Source: Gonocerus acuteangulatus (taxonomy: Eukaryota; Arthropoda; Insecta; Hemiptera; Coreidae). From it: a DNA stretch of 64,000 bases. The DNA is taken from NCBI GenBank assembly GCA_946811695.1, contig OX328132.1, positions 124,887,489-124,951,488 on the forward strand, written 5' to 3'. Under the pieces are notes generated by a model, which saw only the letters and a list, made by a program, of their open reading frames with translations, was not told the DNA's origin and searched no databases. The translations under genes were made by a program, and so were the position numbers. Shown piece after piece: positions 10,295 through 21,905 of this stretch (positions are counted from its first letter, which is position 1; every line of letters starts with the position of its first letter).

Positions 10295-10697
10295 TGTACA
10301 TATATATATACTATATACAATTGGTTCCCTGGACCATACATGGCTAGGACCATAAGGCTGTTTAGAGCCTCAGATGACCTAGCTTCTGATTTAGACCAGG
10401 ACTTTATAGAAAATATACCTGGTGGAGCATGGCAGACCCTATCATTAGTACAAGGGAAATGACTTTTGGCCAGTTATGTGGAGGATTTCATGGTGCATGA
10501 TTGTACCAGCTATAATGGGTCCTGTTCTTTGAGATCAGTTTACCTATAACCTATTAAAATGTATCCTAGAATCAAATTAGCACAGCGATTCACAATCGTA
10601 GTTTATAATACTGAAGACAAATTTATTCCTTAGTTGCCAATTTTGATTCAGGCTAAATTAATATGAAGACGACATGATGCACTATATCCAAAAATTA
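9769..10697. repeat. 930-bp tandem duplication, unit 1
   Basis: This unit is repeated almost exactly at 10698-11632. The differences I could see are one T in a poly-T run near 9832, a (TA)n length change of about 6 bp near 10255, and one G/C change in TTTAGAGCCTCAG. Such similarity implies a recent duplication or an assembly duplicate. The short frames inside (for example 9955-10197) are identical in both units and resemble nothing known. The right part, from about 10526, matches 26155-26340. Confidence 0.9.
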
Positions 10698-11178
10698 ATT
10701 AAAAAGATTCCAAATTCAGTATATTAGAATCTAATTCTAAGAGAATGATTCATTTTTTCGATTTTTTTTTTGTCGACAGGTTCCATTGCCCCATGGCTCA
10801 ATTGACCCCTGTCTTCCCTACTATAATAATTTGGCACATGAGGATACTAAGCAGCTGTCGTCAACATCCCAAAAAACTATGTGAATGTCTATAAATTTTA
10901 AAAGATTAAAAAGTAGAATTATCATCCTAAAATCCATCAATTTCAAGGAAGGCTCATGGGATGAAAAGATAAGAAAAGCTATTTCAAAGATGGGTGAGAG
11001 TGGAAACCTATTTATTAGAAGCAACAAAATTCAATCATATAAAACAAAGTTTATTCAGAGAAGTAAAAATCATAGTTTCAGAGTATGTTTCTTGTTTATC
11101 TCAGTTCAGTATAACGTGGAACTTTAATTTATCACAATAACTTTAATATGGTAAATCAGTGATTTAAAAATATTTTTT

Positions 11179-11230
<52 letters not shown>

Positions 11231-11632
11231 TGTACATATATATATACTATATACAATTGGTTCCCTGGACCATACATGGCTAGGACCATAAGGCTGTTTA
11301 CAGCCTCAGATGACCTAGCTTCTGATTTAGACCAGGACTTTATAGAAAATATACCTGGTGGAGCATGGCAGACCCTATCATTAGTACAAGGGAAATGACT
11401 TTTGGCCAGTTATGTGGAGGATTTCATGGTGCATGATTGTACCAGCTATAATGGGTCCTGTTCTTTGAGATCAGTTTACCTATAACCTATTAAAATGTAT
11501 CCTAGAATCAAATTAGCACAGCGATTCACAATCGTAGTTTATAATACTGAAGACAAATTTATTCCTTAGTTGCCAATTTTGATTCAGGCTAAATTAATAT
11601 GAAGACGACATGATGCACTATATCCAAAAATT
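10698..11632. repeat. 930-bp tandem duplication, unit 2
   Basis: This is the second unit of the tandem pair. It continues on the right into sequence (11640-12290) that is colinear with 26320-27700, so unit 2 keeps the ancestral right-hand junction and unit 1 is the added copy or the reverse. Confidence 0.9.
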
Positions 11633-11639
11633 TTACTTG

Positions 11640-12291
11640 GGGCTCACAGTGCCGGGGGTAGCGAAAGACCAATGTTAGAAGTTTTGAATGGTGATAGAAT
11701 CCTCCAGAGAGTGCCATTTCTAAAAACATTCTCGAGAAAGGAATTGCCATACATGGCAGCAATGAATGAAGATTTTAACCCCATGACTTTGACAAGGGGG
11801 CAGCGAAGCCAAGGGAAAATTAAATAACTACAAGTCGGTTATTCAAGCACGGTGGTCAAGATCTCATAAAAGCTTTATGAGGCCTCCTAATGGTCATTTA
11901 AGAGAGAGAAAGACAATGCCTATAGGTTGGCTTAATACCATCATCAGTCCAAAACACCAGAAGAGGTTTAAGTTGATAGTAACAGTGTCATTGTCCACTT
12001 GCTTCTCACATTTAAATCCATCTCCCTTATACTATTAGACCAATTCCTATTTTACTGTTTGGTCTCTTCCATTAGGATTCAGGAAGGTAAAACTACGATT
12101 AATCAGATCTTCAACACACCTTAAAAAATTATAGGTAGTTTATTCAAGCTCACTGTTATTCAAGTCGAAGAAGAATTCGTACCTACCCTTCTTATCTTAG
12201 GCAAAAAGGGAGTGGGAGTAACCAGTAAAATGCATTGGTCTGCTTATTAGGCCAGAACACTTCAACTACAGCATCTAAGGTTGTCTGTTTT
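11640..12291. repeat. segmental duplicate of 26320-26830 plus 27329-27705
   Basis: Long stretches match, for example AAAGACCAATGTTAG, TCAAGCACGGTGGTC and GACAATGCCTATAGGTTGGC. The other copy is interrupted at TTAA by the MITE 26831-27328, and here the same place reads GGCTTAATACC, an empty site. On the right this copy is interrupted by the Helentron-like element at 12292, and the homology resumes at about 16691. Confidence 0.8.
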
Positions 12292-12426
12292 AGCGCGGTT
12301 CCTCCCTCCTTCCATAGGGAGGAACCCCGCTTATAAGGTTGAGCTCATGACGCAATCCGGAAGTGCCGACTAGAAATTTTTGCATTTCAGAACCCCTAGA
12401 GAACGAAAATGACGGTGGTTCAAATT

Positions 12427-12427
<1 letters not shown>

Positions 12428-12482
<55 letters not shown>
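12428..12482. repeat. (TA)n microsatellite
   Basis: A pure TA run inside the Helentron-like element. The same position carries (TA)n in the other copies. Confidence 0.95.
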
Positions 12483-12483
<1 letters not shown>

Positions 12484-12557
12484 TATATTTGTCTGTTCAC
12501 GGTCTAGCTCGGCGAATAATGGTCCAATTTTGATGAAATTAGGTATAAAAATCTTTC

Positions 12558-15500
12558 AATTGCAAGCGATACAGAATGACATTATTGAGGTCCAGGATAG
12601 ATACCTTACAGGCCATCTGATAACAGGAGGGGATTGGAATGCAAAGATAGGAAATCTTAATTCCACAGATGATGATATATTTCAATCTCACCCTTTTACC
12701 GGAGAACGTTCAGTCAATGACACAAATATGGATAAAAGAGGGACAAATCTAGCTAAGCTAATGGACAATTTGGGCTTTTTGGTCTGCAATGGCCGATCAC
12801 CTAGTGACACCCCAGCACACTTTACTTATATTGGTCCTAAATGTGTCAGTATTTTAGACTATTTATGGATTACAGCATCATGCCTGGATTTTGTTCAAGA
12901 CTTCTCTGTTACTGAGCTATGTAGTTTGTCAGATCATCTCCCCTGCTTTCTGGCTCTTTTTCAAAATTGCAAATATAAAACTGGGATGACAGAAGTTTTA
13001 GTAAGAAACAAGATTTCTATGAATATATTTACAGCCATACTAAAATCATCGCCCCCAGAAGTAATAACAGAAGATACAGTTACTTTAGACCTATGTCAAA
13101 ACCTGCAATGTTCTTTGAAGACACACATGGAAGAAGCTGGTCTTATTAAGCATGTGAAAATCAGAATTAGCTATAATAGGAAACCCTGGTTTGATACTCG
13201 CTGTTTTGAGGCGAAAAAACAACTCAAGTTCCTTTATAAAATAGCTCGTAAAAACAGCTTTGCCTCTCACTACCTAGAACCTTTCCTTGCAGCTAGGGGA
13301 ATATACAGGAAATTATTGAGAATAGCCAAGAAAACTTATCAAGATAAACTAAAAAACAAGCTGATGGAAAGTAGAAACTCCTCAGAGTTTTGGGCTTGCG
13401 TAAGGCTTTTCCAAAAACCAAGGCAAAATGAAAATATCATCCCTATTACAGAATGGGAAACCTTCTTTCTGGATCTTTTACCATCAAAGGAAAGTATTGA
13501 CATAGATAAACAATACATCCATTCCACTATGCCTGATTTAGATGGTACCTTCACTTTAGAAGAACTAGATGAAGCTATCAAACACTGCAAGATATATAAA
13601 GCAGCGGGGCCAGATTTAATACCAAATGAAGTATATAAGAATTTTGATGAGAGGTGGAAGCTTTATCTCTTAGACATTTATAATAGGATTTGGCACAATG
13701 AATCAATTCCCTCATATTGGACAAAAATCAGAATGACTCTTATACATAAGAAAGGATTGAAGGATGATCCCAGAAACTATAGAGGGATTTCAATTCTAAA
13801 TAGAGTCCTGAAACTTCTGACAAGCATGCTCTGCAACAGGCTTACCAGGTGGGTTGAAGAGAAAGGTCTTATCCCAAATGATCAAATGGGCTTTCGGAAA
13901 GGAAAAGGATGTCGTGATGCAATATTTGTCCCGACTTCAGCTGTAAACATTGCACTACGATTGAAAAAACGCAGTCATAGCTATTTTTGTAGACTTTCAA
14001 AGGGCTTTTGACTCAATAAACCATAACAGATTATGGCAATGTTTGTATGATTATGGTATAAGAGGAAAAATATTAAGAATCATGATTGCCCTGTATTGTT
14101 CAGCATCTTTTAGCATGACAATTGAAGGGACCAAGTCTAAAGAGATACCAATCACAGAAGGTCTTCTTCAGGGAGAATTCCTTAGTCCTCTTTTTTTCTT
14201 GCTTTATATAGCAGACATTTTAGAATTTTTTAAAGCAATGAACATGGAAGGTATTTCAGTGATAGACCTAATTGTGATCCTTTTAATTCTATATGCCGAT
14301 GACTTAGTGATCCTGGCATCAAGTTGGAAAGATGCTCAACTTAAATTAAATGTGCTGGAAAAATATTGCCTTTGGAAGCAGATTAAAGTAAATGTTGACA
14401 AAACTGTAGTTCTGACTTTCCACAGAGGTGGCAAATTGGGGAAGCATCAGAAGCTCATTTATCAAGGCCTAATTGTTAAAGAGGTGAATATGTTTATATA
14501 TCTGGGAGTGCCATTGTCCACATCAGCCAAATTCTCCTTAGCCCCTGATTATTTTCTCTCTAAATCTGCGAGAGCGAACAGTGCTGTTCTGAATATTCTT
14601 TCCAGATCCAAATCTGAGTCATGGCATAAAAAAGTCAGATTGTTCCAGGCAATGACTGAGAGCACATTGTTGTATCTTACAGAAATATGGGGACCGGGAT
14701 ATACCGATGTCATTGAAAAAGGGCAGTTATCCTTCTTTAAAAGGCTTCTCCATTTGCCTATCACAACACCAAACAGTTATGTCCGAATGGAAACTGGCCA
14801 AACACACCTAGAACATAAAGTGTTCCAAAGAATGTTTTCCTGGTGGCAACATCTCCTGGGAATGCCTGAAAGTGAGCTCCCACGTATTGTTTACTCAGGC
14901 CTGGTGAAAATGTTAGGAGTTTTTGATATTCCGTATAATTGGGCGGGCATGATGAAGGCTAGCCTCTCAACACTTGGATGCGATGACATATGGGAAAGGC
15001 AGTCAATACAGACTAGTGAATCTAAAAGGAGCATCCTTGAAAAATCACAAAATTCTCTAACAAGTAAAGATATAAATAACATTTTAAATAGTTCATTCAG
15101 CCAATTCTACAGACTCCTGTGTCCTTTTAATCTTTTCAGCCCCTGCTTGAACACAAACCTCAAAATAAAGTCTCTACGCTGTCGAATCTGATAACTCAGA
15201 TTCGACTAGCTGGACATCACCATACAAAATTATTTTATAACCACTATAAACATACTTTCATAGCATCTGAGCCATGCCCATTATGTAAAGCTGATACCAA
15301 TACAGTATTACATTTGTTACTCAACTGCTCAATCCTCCAGTGTCTTAGATTAAAATACATCCCGATGGTTTGGAGAGGAGCTGTGCAAGACCAACTAATA
15401 AGTCTTCTTACTGCAGAAAAGGAAGAACTAAATAATTTATTAACATTTATAGAAAAAAGTTTGCAGCTCAGGAGATTATTGTCAATATAGGTTTACCTTT

Positions 15501-15826
15501 AATTTTGTAATCATAAGAAATTCTTTCTTTTTTGACCTGAAATTATACATGTATGTATCACTTTTATATAGTTTTTTTTCTTTTAGTTATTTTTTACTTA
15601 CAGACATTTTTTGATTTTTTGTCACTACATTTAGAAAATATTTAATTTAGTTGAGGAGCTAGTCTAAAGAATTATTTAGAATACTTTATTTGTATATATT
15701 GGTTTTTCACCTTGTATATTGTAAGGAATTATGAATTGTATATACTTTTTTTTTAATTATTATAAGGGTCAACCCTTGCTATAAATACTTTTGTATTAAA
15801 AGCAATAAATATATCTATCTATCTAT
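12558..15826 (+). mobile_element. 5'-truncated LINE with 15-bp target-site duplication
   Basis: The insert is flanked by the perfect direct repeat GTATAAAAATCTTTC at 12543-12557 and 15827-15841. The sequence on either side joins into a continuous Helentron-like element when the insert is removed. It begins inside the endonuclease domain, so the ORF1 and the start of ORF2 are missing. It ends in a CTAT/ATCT short repeat tail (about 15811-15826). Truncation at the 5' end and a microsatellite tail are usual for target-primed reverse transcription. Confidence 0.92.
12570..15490 (+). pseudogene. LINE ORF2: endonuclease plus reverse transcriptase
   Basis: The endonuclease part has GGDWNAKIG, a long middle, DYLWI and LSDHLPCF. 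The RT follows with KAAGPDLIPNEVYK, LIHKKG.KDDPRNYRGIS, NDQMGFRKGKGCRDA, FVDFQRAFDS (seen only after a frameshift near 13970-13985), EGLLQGEFLSPLFFLLYI and the catalytic YADDLVIL, then VNVDKTVVL and FIYLGVPL. After a second frameshift near 15150 the tail contains CPLCKADTNTVLHLLLNC, a C-terminal zinc-binding motif common in LINEs, and a stop near 15490. With only two frameshifts and few stops it is a fairly young copy. The YADD, GD.N and SDH residues are intact, and the clade (jockey/I-like group) is not certain. Confidence 0.88.
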
Positions 15827-15920
15827 GTATAAAAATCTTTCGTCTAATTTGAAAGGTCAAATTCGTTAACCAGCAGAATCCGTCCACTGGAAGATGGTTT
15901 TTGGAGCGAAATTCGCGCGA

Positions 15921-15970
15921 AAATGGTTTCATTCGTTTTCCCAGGCCAAGGAAAACGAATGAAACCATTT
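15921..15970. other. 21-bp perfect hairpin
   Basis: The arm AAATGGTTTCATTCGTTTTC plus C (15921-15941) is exactly complementary to 15950-15970, with an 8-nt loop CAGGCCAA. It lies inside the Helentron-like element. A related half-site occurs near 38803. Confidence 0.85.
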
Positions 15971-16690
15971 TAAAGGCGATAGCTTTTTTTCGTTTTCGAG
16001 AAAAGTGGCAAAATAGATGTTGAATCAAGTTTTTGGTTTGGGTACTTAAAATCGTTGAATTCAGTTAAAATATTTTCTGAATGTTTGAAATTCATATTAA
16101 CAAAGATGCTTAAATTTTGGCTACGTTTGGAATTAAGGAAGGATTAGAATAAAATATTTTATTTATAGACACGAAAAGTTGTAGGAACTTCTTATATTTT
16201 CTTTAATATCTCAAAAACGGTTGGAAATCTTGATAAGCGGAAGGTGACCATTTGAAAGCATACTAAATGCTCTACAAAAAAGACTCTGAAGCAATTTTCG
16301 ATTAGGCGATGTCAATCGGAGAAATAAGTGCTTAAAACTTCAAATGTGTTTGTTTTGTTCTTTTGAACGGGGTTTTGTCGTAGTTTAAATCACTTTTTTA
16401 TTGATTTTTTTAAATTGCATTTATCTGTAAAATTAGTATTATGGCAAAACAAAATAAGAAACAGTAAGCAGTTTGTGTTTTAGAGCGAATCTTGACCAGA
16501 GAGTCATTTTTCTGTCAGGTAGTGGTGAGGGTCTGGGCGGACCCTTACAACCGTGACCTTTTTGAGGTCATACATTATTTCATGAAAGGTCTAACCAAAA
16601 TTATAACTGTTTCTATTTCAACCTTTCCAAATGACAATACGATTAAGAACGAAACCGCGCTAAAATGATGCAGTTCCTGCAAGTCGGAAT

Positions 16691-17240
16691 TTTTTTTGAG
16701 AGAGAGAGAGTGGTATTACTTAGCATTTAAATCCAGAATACGTTTGATTATAAAATATAAAGTAATGAATATATTAAAAATTAATAAAAAACAACAAGAT
16801 ATACATTCAAAGACTACTATAGTAACTAAAATTACAAAGATATGAAAAAGTGTCATTTTTTTCTTTTTTTACCATTTGATGTAGAAGAAGCGTTCTCCGT
16901 CGGCAGAGTATGTTGTTCCAGTTATCTTTTCAGCTTCTTTTATGTCAACTTTGCTGTACTCTGTCTCTCTTCTGACCTGGGAAATGAAACAATAATCATT
17001 CAACACCTTAATAATATAAAAACATTTTAAGCAGAAAAATATAAAATTAACGTTTAATATTTATGGTTTTGTGATGAAATTCTCTATCTACCTCAACTCG
17101 AGCTACATCACTTACAACATGTTCCTTAAACTAAAAGGAACAATATCCAAATCACAGGAAGCCAAGGTTTAAAAGTACTAATGAAGAGCCAAGAACTCTA
17201 AGATATTATTCAACATATTTTTTAAGCATGAAATGTTATT
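16691..17240. repeat. segmental duplicate of 27705-28130
   Basis: This resumes the homology interrupted at 12292. It shares ATTTAAATCC, GAATACGTTTGATTATAAAA and the block around the exon 16873-16976. The flanking introns are also alignable (AAATTAACGTTTAATATTTA), so the duplication included exon and introns. Confidence 0.8.
16873..16976 (-). CDS. chromoshadow domain, N-terminal exon (copy b)
   Basis: On the minus strand the acceptor CATTTCCCAG ends at 16977 and the donor GTAAAA begins at 16872. Between them lie 104 nt, open in phase 0, leaving two nucleotides (TG) of a Trp codon. The peptide contains EYSKVDIKEAEKITG and ADGERFFYIKW. HP1 chromoshadow domains begin in this way (PEKIIGATDSxGELxFLxKWK). 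It is 104 nt with the same phases as 27900-28003 and differs from it at many residues while keeping KITG, Y-S-x-DG, FF and IKW. Such conservation argues for selection after duplication. The matching second half is 3865-3982, about 13 kb downstream beyond several transposons. Confidence 0.62.
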
Positions 17241-17362
17241 GCACATTGTCAAAGGAAAAAACTAAATGCAGAATTTATACTTCCAAGGTCGAGCATGTCA
17301 GGGTGGAAAAATATAGCAGTAGGAGAGGAGACCTCCTTATACCTGTATTCTTGGGGTTCTTG

Positions 17363-17665
17363 CAGGGCCGCCACATGGGGGGGGGGGACAACCGGGTACA
17401 GTTGTCCCGGGCCCGGGCAACGTGGGGGCCCGGGCCGATCCTCGCTAATTGGAAAAATGTACCGAAAGTGTCCTTTGCAGCACCGATTGTTGGCTTTTAT
17501 TCTCATTTTGCTCAAAACTGAAGATGAAAATAATTTTAAAATGCCCAAAGTCCTATAGCAAAGTACAAGCATTTTCATTCTGGCTCTGAGAAGTGGGGGC
17601 CCGGCTGTGAGAAGTGGGGGCCCGTGATCTGGTCCCGGGCCCGGCTCTGAGATGTGGCGGCCCTG
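17363..17665. mobile_element. short GC-rich hAT MITE
   Basis: The ends are CAGGGCCGCCACAT and its exact complement, flanked by an 8-bp duplication, GGTTCTTG, at 17355-17362 and 17666-17673. The paralogous repeat at 51540-51575 lacks the insert and reads CTTGGGAGTCCTGTTTCAT, giving an empty site. The interior has several GGGCCCGGG-type blocks and no transposase. Frames across it are incidental. Confidence 0.92.
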
Positions 17666-17779
17666 GGTTCTTGTTTCACATGGGCAACTGATCACTTATA
17701 TAGAATTAAATTCTTCAAGGAAAGTATCAGCCGTGACAGATTGAAATAATTCTGAATGGCTCTCTATTTTAGAACCAGT

Positions 17780-18540
17780 GACCCTATAAATGGGACCTTA
17801 AGAGCCAATAGGATTGGAAACCCTAAGAACGTAACACAGAATAAATTAAAATAGGGCGATGTCATCCAGCAATGTTAAAAAGATGGCATATGTGTATTAA
17901 ACGGAGTGATAAATAAAATGTTTTAGCAAGCTCTTCAGAACACAGTGGAGAGATGGAAACCAAACGAAATAGAAGGGAACAAGATGTTCAAAAACCAAAA
18001 GTGGTTGTTGAATGAATGAAAAATATATTTATACTCATATATTTATTGTTTTAAAAACATCCATGTGCATTACCGAGGCTCCTCGACGCTAGTAATGGCA
18101 CAAGAGGAAGAGAAAGAAGAACAATGTGCTCACTGAATCCTATTCGAAGACAAGTGAATGAACGAACATTCTAGGTGTTTAAAATATCTTAAACATATAT
18201 ATTCACGTTAAAAAAAAAAAAAAAAAAAAAAACAACAAAAAAAAACGAAAGTTTCGTTTGTTAATAATGAAAATATTTCAAGTAACAAAGTACATAGTAT
18301 TAATAATAAAATAATAATATAAATCTAGGAAATAGGAAACTTAGAAAGAAATGAAAAAACGACAATCTTTTATAAAAGATAATTAATCTTGTATAATAAA
18401 CAAAATAAGTTCAATTCTAAATAAGTTAAAATAAAAAAAGTTAGAAAATGCTAAATTTTAGACGAAAAAATATTTTAGAAATTACAGGATACACATAATA
18501 CAAAAAATTAATAAAACGAAATTCTCACATGAGACCACTA
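17780..18540. repeat. dispersed repeat, copy B
   Basis: Colinear with 2755-3300 and with 28970-29690. It has a poly-A stretch near 18211-18245. This copy has kept blocks that copy A lost (for example the TTTTAGCAAGCTCTTCAGA part). Confidence 0.7.
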
Positions 18541-18639
18541 TTGCATAAAAAACAAAGAAAGACCAAACCTTTAGGGAGGGGGGGGGTTGCTCTTCGGACA
18601 TATACTAAAAAAGACAATCCTCCCCAAAAGCATAATTTA

Positions 18640-18915
18640 CATTATTATCACAAGCGTTTCGCCAGACATTCTGCCGGCTTCCTCCGGATTTCTTCTGAGA
18701 ATGAAGATCATTTTCAGACAGGGTCCTATTTATAACTGGTCGGGGTCGTAGGTGGCCTTCCCAGGTCTCTGATTGGTTGACCCGTCCTGTGCTGTTGGGT
18801 TGCTGCTGTGAGATGATGAGTCAATGGAGCGAAAATAGGAGCCGGACTGAAATAGATCTCCATTCTCAGAAGAAACACTGAGGAAGCTGGCATAAAGTCT
18901 GGCGAAACGTTCGTT
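18640..18915. mobile_element. Penelope-type terminal module, paralogue of 3385-3840
   Basis: The inverted pair is at 18640-18700 and 18860-18915. On the plus strand the hammerhead-like part reads CTGAGGA (18878-18884), GCTGG, CTGGC, then GAAACGTT (18904-18911). The GAAA is intact here, but GTC is changed to GTT. The minus-strand copy has CGGAGGA in place of CUGANGA. Both are decayed relative to the inferred consensus. Confidence 0.5.
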
Positions 18916-19113
18916 ATTATCACAGTGACATGGTCATATCCATAAGACCTTAAAACATTATGTAACATGGACCGTGGATGTCTACGAGGATCATAAAGGC
19001 CATTAGCCCCGCAGAGAATAACTTTGAACATTTAGTTAAATAATACCTTTCCAAGCTAGAGGGTTCGGTCTTTCATTCGTTTATATACAATAAAAGTTTA
19101 TATTAGAATGTCA

Positions 19114-19228
19114 CTATGAAGGCGAACTGACCCATACAATATTATTTTGGTAGAACTCGCATAATAGTACTGGCCACCTTTGTTTCACTTCATTTGCATC
19201 CACTGCTTCAACCTGGGAAGTATTTTTC
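19114..19228 (-). CDS. chromoshadow domain, C-terminal exon (copy a)
   Basis: On the minus strand the acceptor TTATTTTCAG precedes 115 nt of open frame ending in TAG at 19114-19116. One nucleotide completes the Trp codon begun by the upstream exon, then KNTSQVEAVDANEVKQRW and PVLLCEFYQNNIVWVSSPS. The PVxLxxFYxxxIxW ending is the classic C-terminal helix of the HP1 chromoshadow domain, including the terminal Trp that closes the domain. The partner exon is 27900-28003, with an intron of about 8.7 kb that now contains a LINE, two MITEs and tandem repeats. In HP1 proteins this domain dimerises and binds PxVxL peptides, and a similar role is likely but inferred. Confidence 0.65.
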
Positions 19229-19344
19229 CTGAAAATAAAATAAAAAAAAATCTAGGATAATAATAGGTGTTAAAAAATATGAAATAAATGAGATCTAGAC
19301 AATTAGAAACTAACATAACCAGAAATCAACTCAGCTTTTGAATG

Positions 19345-20400
19345 TACAGTTTCCCAAAAATAATGGTCATCCGTTTGCCAGATGATTCTCCAATGTGAGA
19401 TCGGAAAAAATAACCCCCATATTGACCCCTGCAAAATTGACCTTGAAATGTTATTCAAGGTCAAATTTTTTTATTGCATATTTCGAATCTACGAGTCATG
19501 AGGATGAAAAAAGTCAACGGCACCATAGGTCAGAAATGACTCCTTAGGGTCAAAATGACCATTAACAGCGTATACGTGGGCCATTCCATTCCAATCGACA
19601 AATGGTGGCCGATTTTGCTCATTTCTTTTTTTAAAGTTTCTAGTAACATCGCCTTATGCAAAAATACCTCCTTTGAATTTTTTAAAAAGCATCTTCCAGT
19701 ATAAAAAATTATGAGTGTATTGTAAAACGGCCCTCTCAGCGCCATTCATTGAAGAACCATAACTCACATTTTACAATGGACAGGAATACCTTCTTGAGGT
19801 TATTCTGAACCTTATCAAGAGCTCTTTGCTTTAAGCTTTCATTGAATCGCCGAAATTACTCATTAGGCATTTCACAAGTCAAGTAGGAATTCCATGAACC
19901 AGCTAATCCCGAGCGTAAACGCATAGTAATTATGCCATTAACAGAAGTGCTACTGGTTTCCTAGGTTATATAACATTAGTAATTATGTTAATTGCATAAT
20001 TGATATGCGTTTCCGCACGCTCGCTCTAGGTTATATCGAAACTCTAGTTAATCCAACTCGTTGGTAATATAGATCACTGGTTTTTCGGTGGAAAATGGGT
20101 TGATATGCGATTTAACATTGCTTGAAAAGAGTACTTTTTCAGTCGTTGATAAATCCCAAATAATCATTTCCCTAGCCGAAAGAACACTACAACACTAAGA
20201 AGTGAAACAAGAAACAATAAATATAACTTGTAAAAACACAAACCTAACAGTAAGTAAACACAAAACGATGACTGGAACGGAAGAAAGAACAGCCAATGAA
20301 ATTGCCCATAGGAATGAACCAATAGAAACGCTTCATTTGAGTTCTCATTTCATGATCCGGATCCCTGATCGAGACCCACTTCTCGAGATCGGTGCAACTA
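19345..20400. other. unassigned sequence specific to copy a
   Basis: This region is absent from the corresponding place in copy b (after about 4100). It has a GGGCCATTCCATTCCAATCG block and scattered short frames, none recognisable. It may be an inserted element, but no ends were identified. Confidence 0.4.
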
Positions 20401-20810
20401 GTACGTAAGTACCCAAATTTCAATAAGAACTGACACCTGATAACCAAGTTGGTCTCGGTAGGGATTACCCCTCGGTAATCCAGAGGCCCACAGATCAAAA
20501 ATAAATTTCCCTTCATGGAAAAAAAATCAATAATATCCTATCTTTTAATAAAGAACAGTTGAAATTTATTAGCAAGTAAGTAGATAAACTACCTTTTGAA
20601 CAGGTCCTCTAAAGAGTCTGTTCCTGATTCATAACAAGTATCCTCACTAAAATTAGTGGCCACCATGTGAAGGAAAAATTGTTTATATCCATTAGGGGTC
20701 TTCCTGGATATTATATAAAATATCAGATGTAGATTAGACGTCAGAACAAAATGCACCCAAAGAAGTCAGCAGGCATTGAGTGACTGATGTTTAACTCTTT
20801 CCTTGCTCTG

Positions 20811-20966
20811 AACGAGTTAACTCGTGTTCCACTTGCAGGGCCCCAGACGCTCTACACGTGATAACTCATGTTTCACTGTCGGTACCCCTGATGCTCTACA
20901 CGAGATAACTCATGTTTCACTGTCGGTACCCCTGCTGCTCTACAGGTTAACTCGTGGCCTGTATTA
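20811..20966. repeat. 44-bp tandem repeat, about 3.5 units
   Basis: The unit begins CTCTACACGTGATAACTCAT and includes CACTGTCGGTACCCCTG. Two full units are nearly identical and are flanked by diverged partial ones containing GAGTTAACTCG, which is palindromic. Confidence 0.85.
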
Positions 20967-21699
20967 GCCTCGTATTTCGCTTCTCCGGCCTTGTGTTCTG
21001 AACTCGTATAAAATCAGTGGGGCCTAGCGAGAATAAAGAGCGTTCTTATCTTCATTAAATCCTCGTCAGATATCAATATCTTATCCCTGAGGCATCTAAA
21101 TAAGTCATAATTAAATCATGCTTTACATTTTCTGAGCATTTTTATAATCTGTAAGGCCTAATAATTTTTCTCTAAAGGTTAAAGTAACAGAGGCCTCATA
21201 TCTCAATTAGCCCTTAATTGCTAGTTGTGTTGCTTTTATTGTTTAGAAATAGAGTTTTACTCGGTCCTTCAAATGTTTAATTTTTGATTTCATCAAATCT
21301 TTTTCGTATTTTAATTGAAATTATGAATTGTGCAAGTATATTAATATCTATAAAAAAAAAATGTAAAATCCTACAATCGGCTTTGTTATGGGTAATTGTT
21401 GGAGGTTGAAGCTGGTGCGCCTCACCGCCTATTTCCAGGGTCGTACTCAGACTTGTCTCTCCAGCCATATTGTTGCTGTTTATATTTTTCAGTCACAATT
21501 GGATCTTGTTTAGTGCGGTCGGTATAAGTAGTCTGCTTAGATATGAGTGACGATGCACATCGTTTTCGGTCTGCTCCAGGAGGCTACACACCAAGATTTT
21601 GGGGGTATTTCTTCAGATTCCATGATAGAAAATTTCTTTTAGTCCTGTATAAAATTACCAATATAAAGGACATTTGACATTATAAGTTAATAATGCCAA

Positions 21700-21905
21700 A
21701 TAAATAACAAGAGGATGCTGAGAGAGACGAAAGGGTCGAACGGTAATGAGGTTGAGATGAGGAGAGGTTGGCGAGCGTACGGGGGAAGGTTGACGGATAA
21801 GCATCGAGCGTGCTGTGCGCCGCGAGTCCTTTTATTCGCCAGCAACGATAGGGTTAAAGACAGCAAGTGGCTGTCCCAGGAACAAGTAAGTAACGGCAAT
21901 GTCAG
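21700..21905 (+). other. CpG-richer island, unassigned
   Basis: A local rise in G+C with several CpG (for example GCGAGCGTACGG, TGCGCCGCGAG) and a frame of 72 codons from 21715 containing a good donor-like AACAAGTAAGTAA at about 21882. It could be a first exon or promoter on the plus strand. No protein similarity was recognised. Confidence 0.25.

Larger units (their letters stand above)
12292..16690 (-). mobile_element. Helentron/HINE-like element, split by a LINE
   Basis: Read on the minus strand, the 5' end (near 16690) has CGACTTGCAGGAACTGCATC followed by TTAGCGCGGTTTC. The 3' end (near 12292) has a hairpin GGTTCCTCCCT / AGGGAGGAACC (12297-12307 and 12316-12326), then GCGCTAA. Subterminal inverted repeats, a hairpin a few bases from the 3' end, an internal (TA)n microsatellite and a T-rich target fit non-autonomous Helentrons (HINE/DINE-1 type). 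A near-complete copy lies at 61481-62561, with partial copies at 38390-39310 and 61106-61440. The empty site is seen at about 27697-27715 (GTTGTCTGTTTTTGAGAG). The LINE at 12558-15826 splits it. Confidence 0.6.

Noticed and set aside
12530..12570. Start codon at 12530 for the LINE ORF
   Set aside because: The first codons belong to the Helentron-like flank and target duplication; the LINE itself begins at 12558 without its own start.
17249..17695. 148-codon minus-strand frame rich in Pro and Gly
   Set aside because: It crosses the GC-rich hAT MITE and its flanks. The frame exists because the insert lacks stops.
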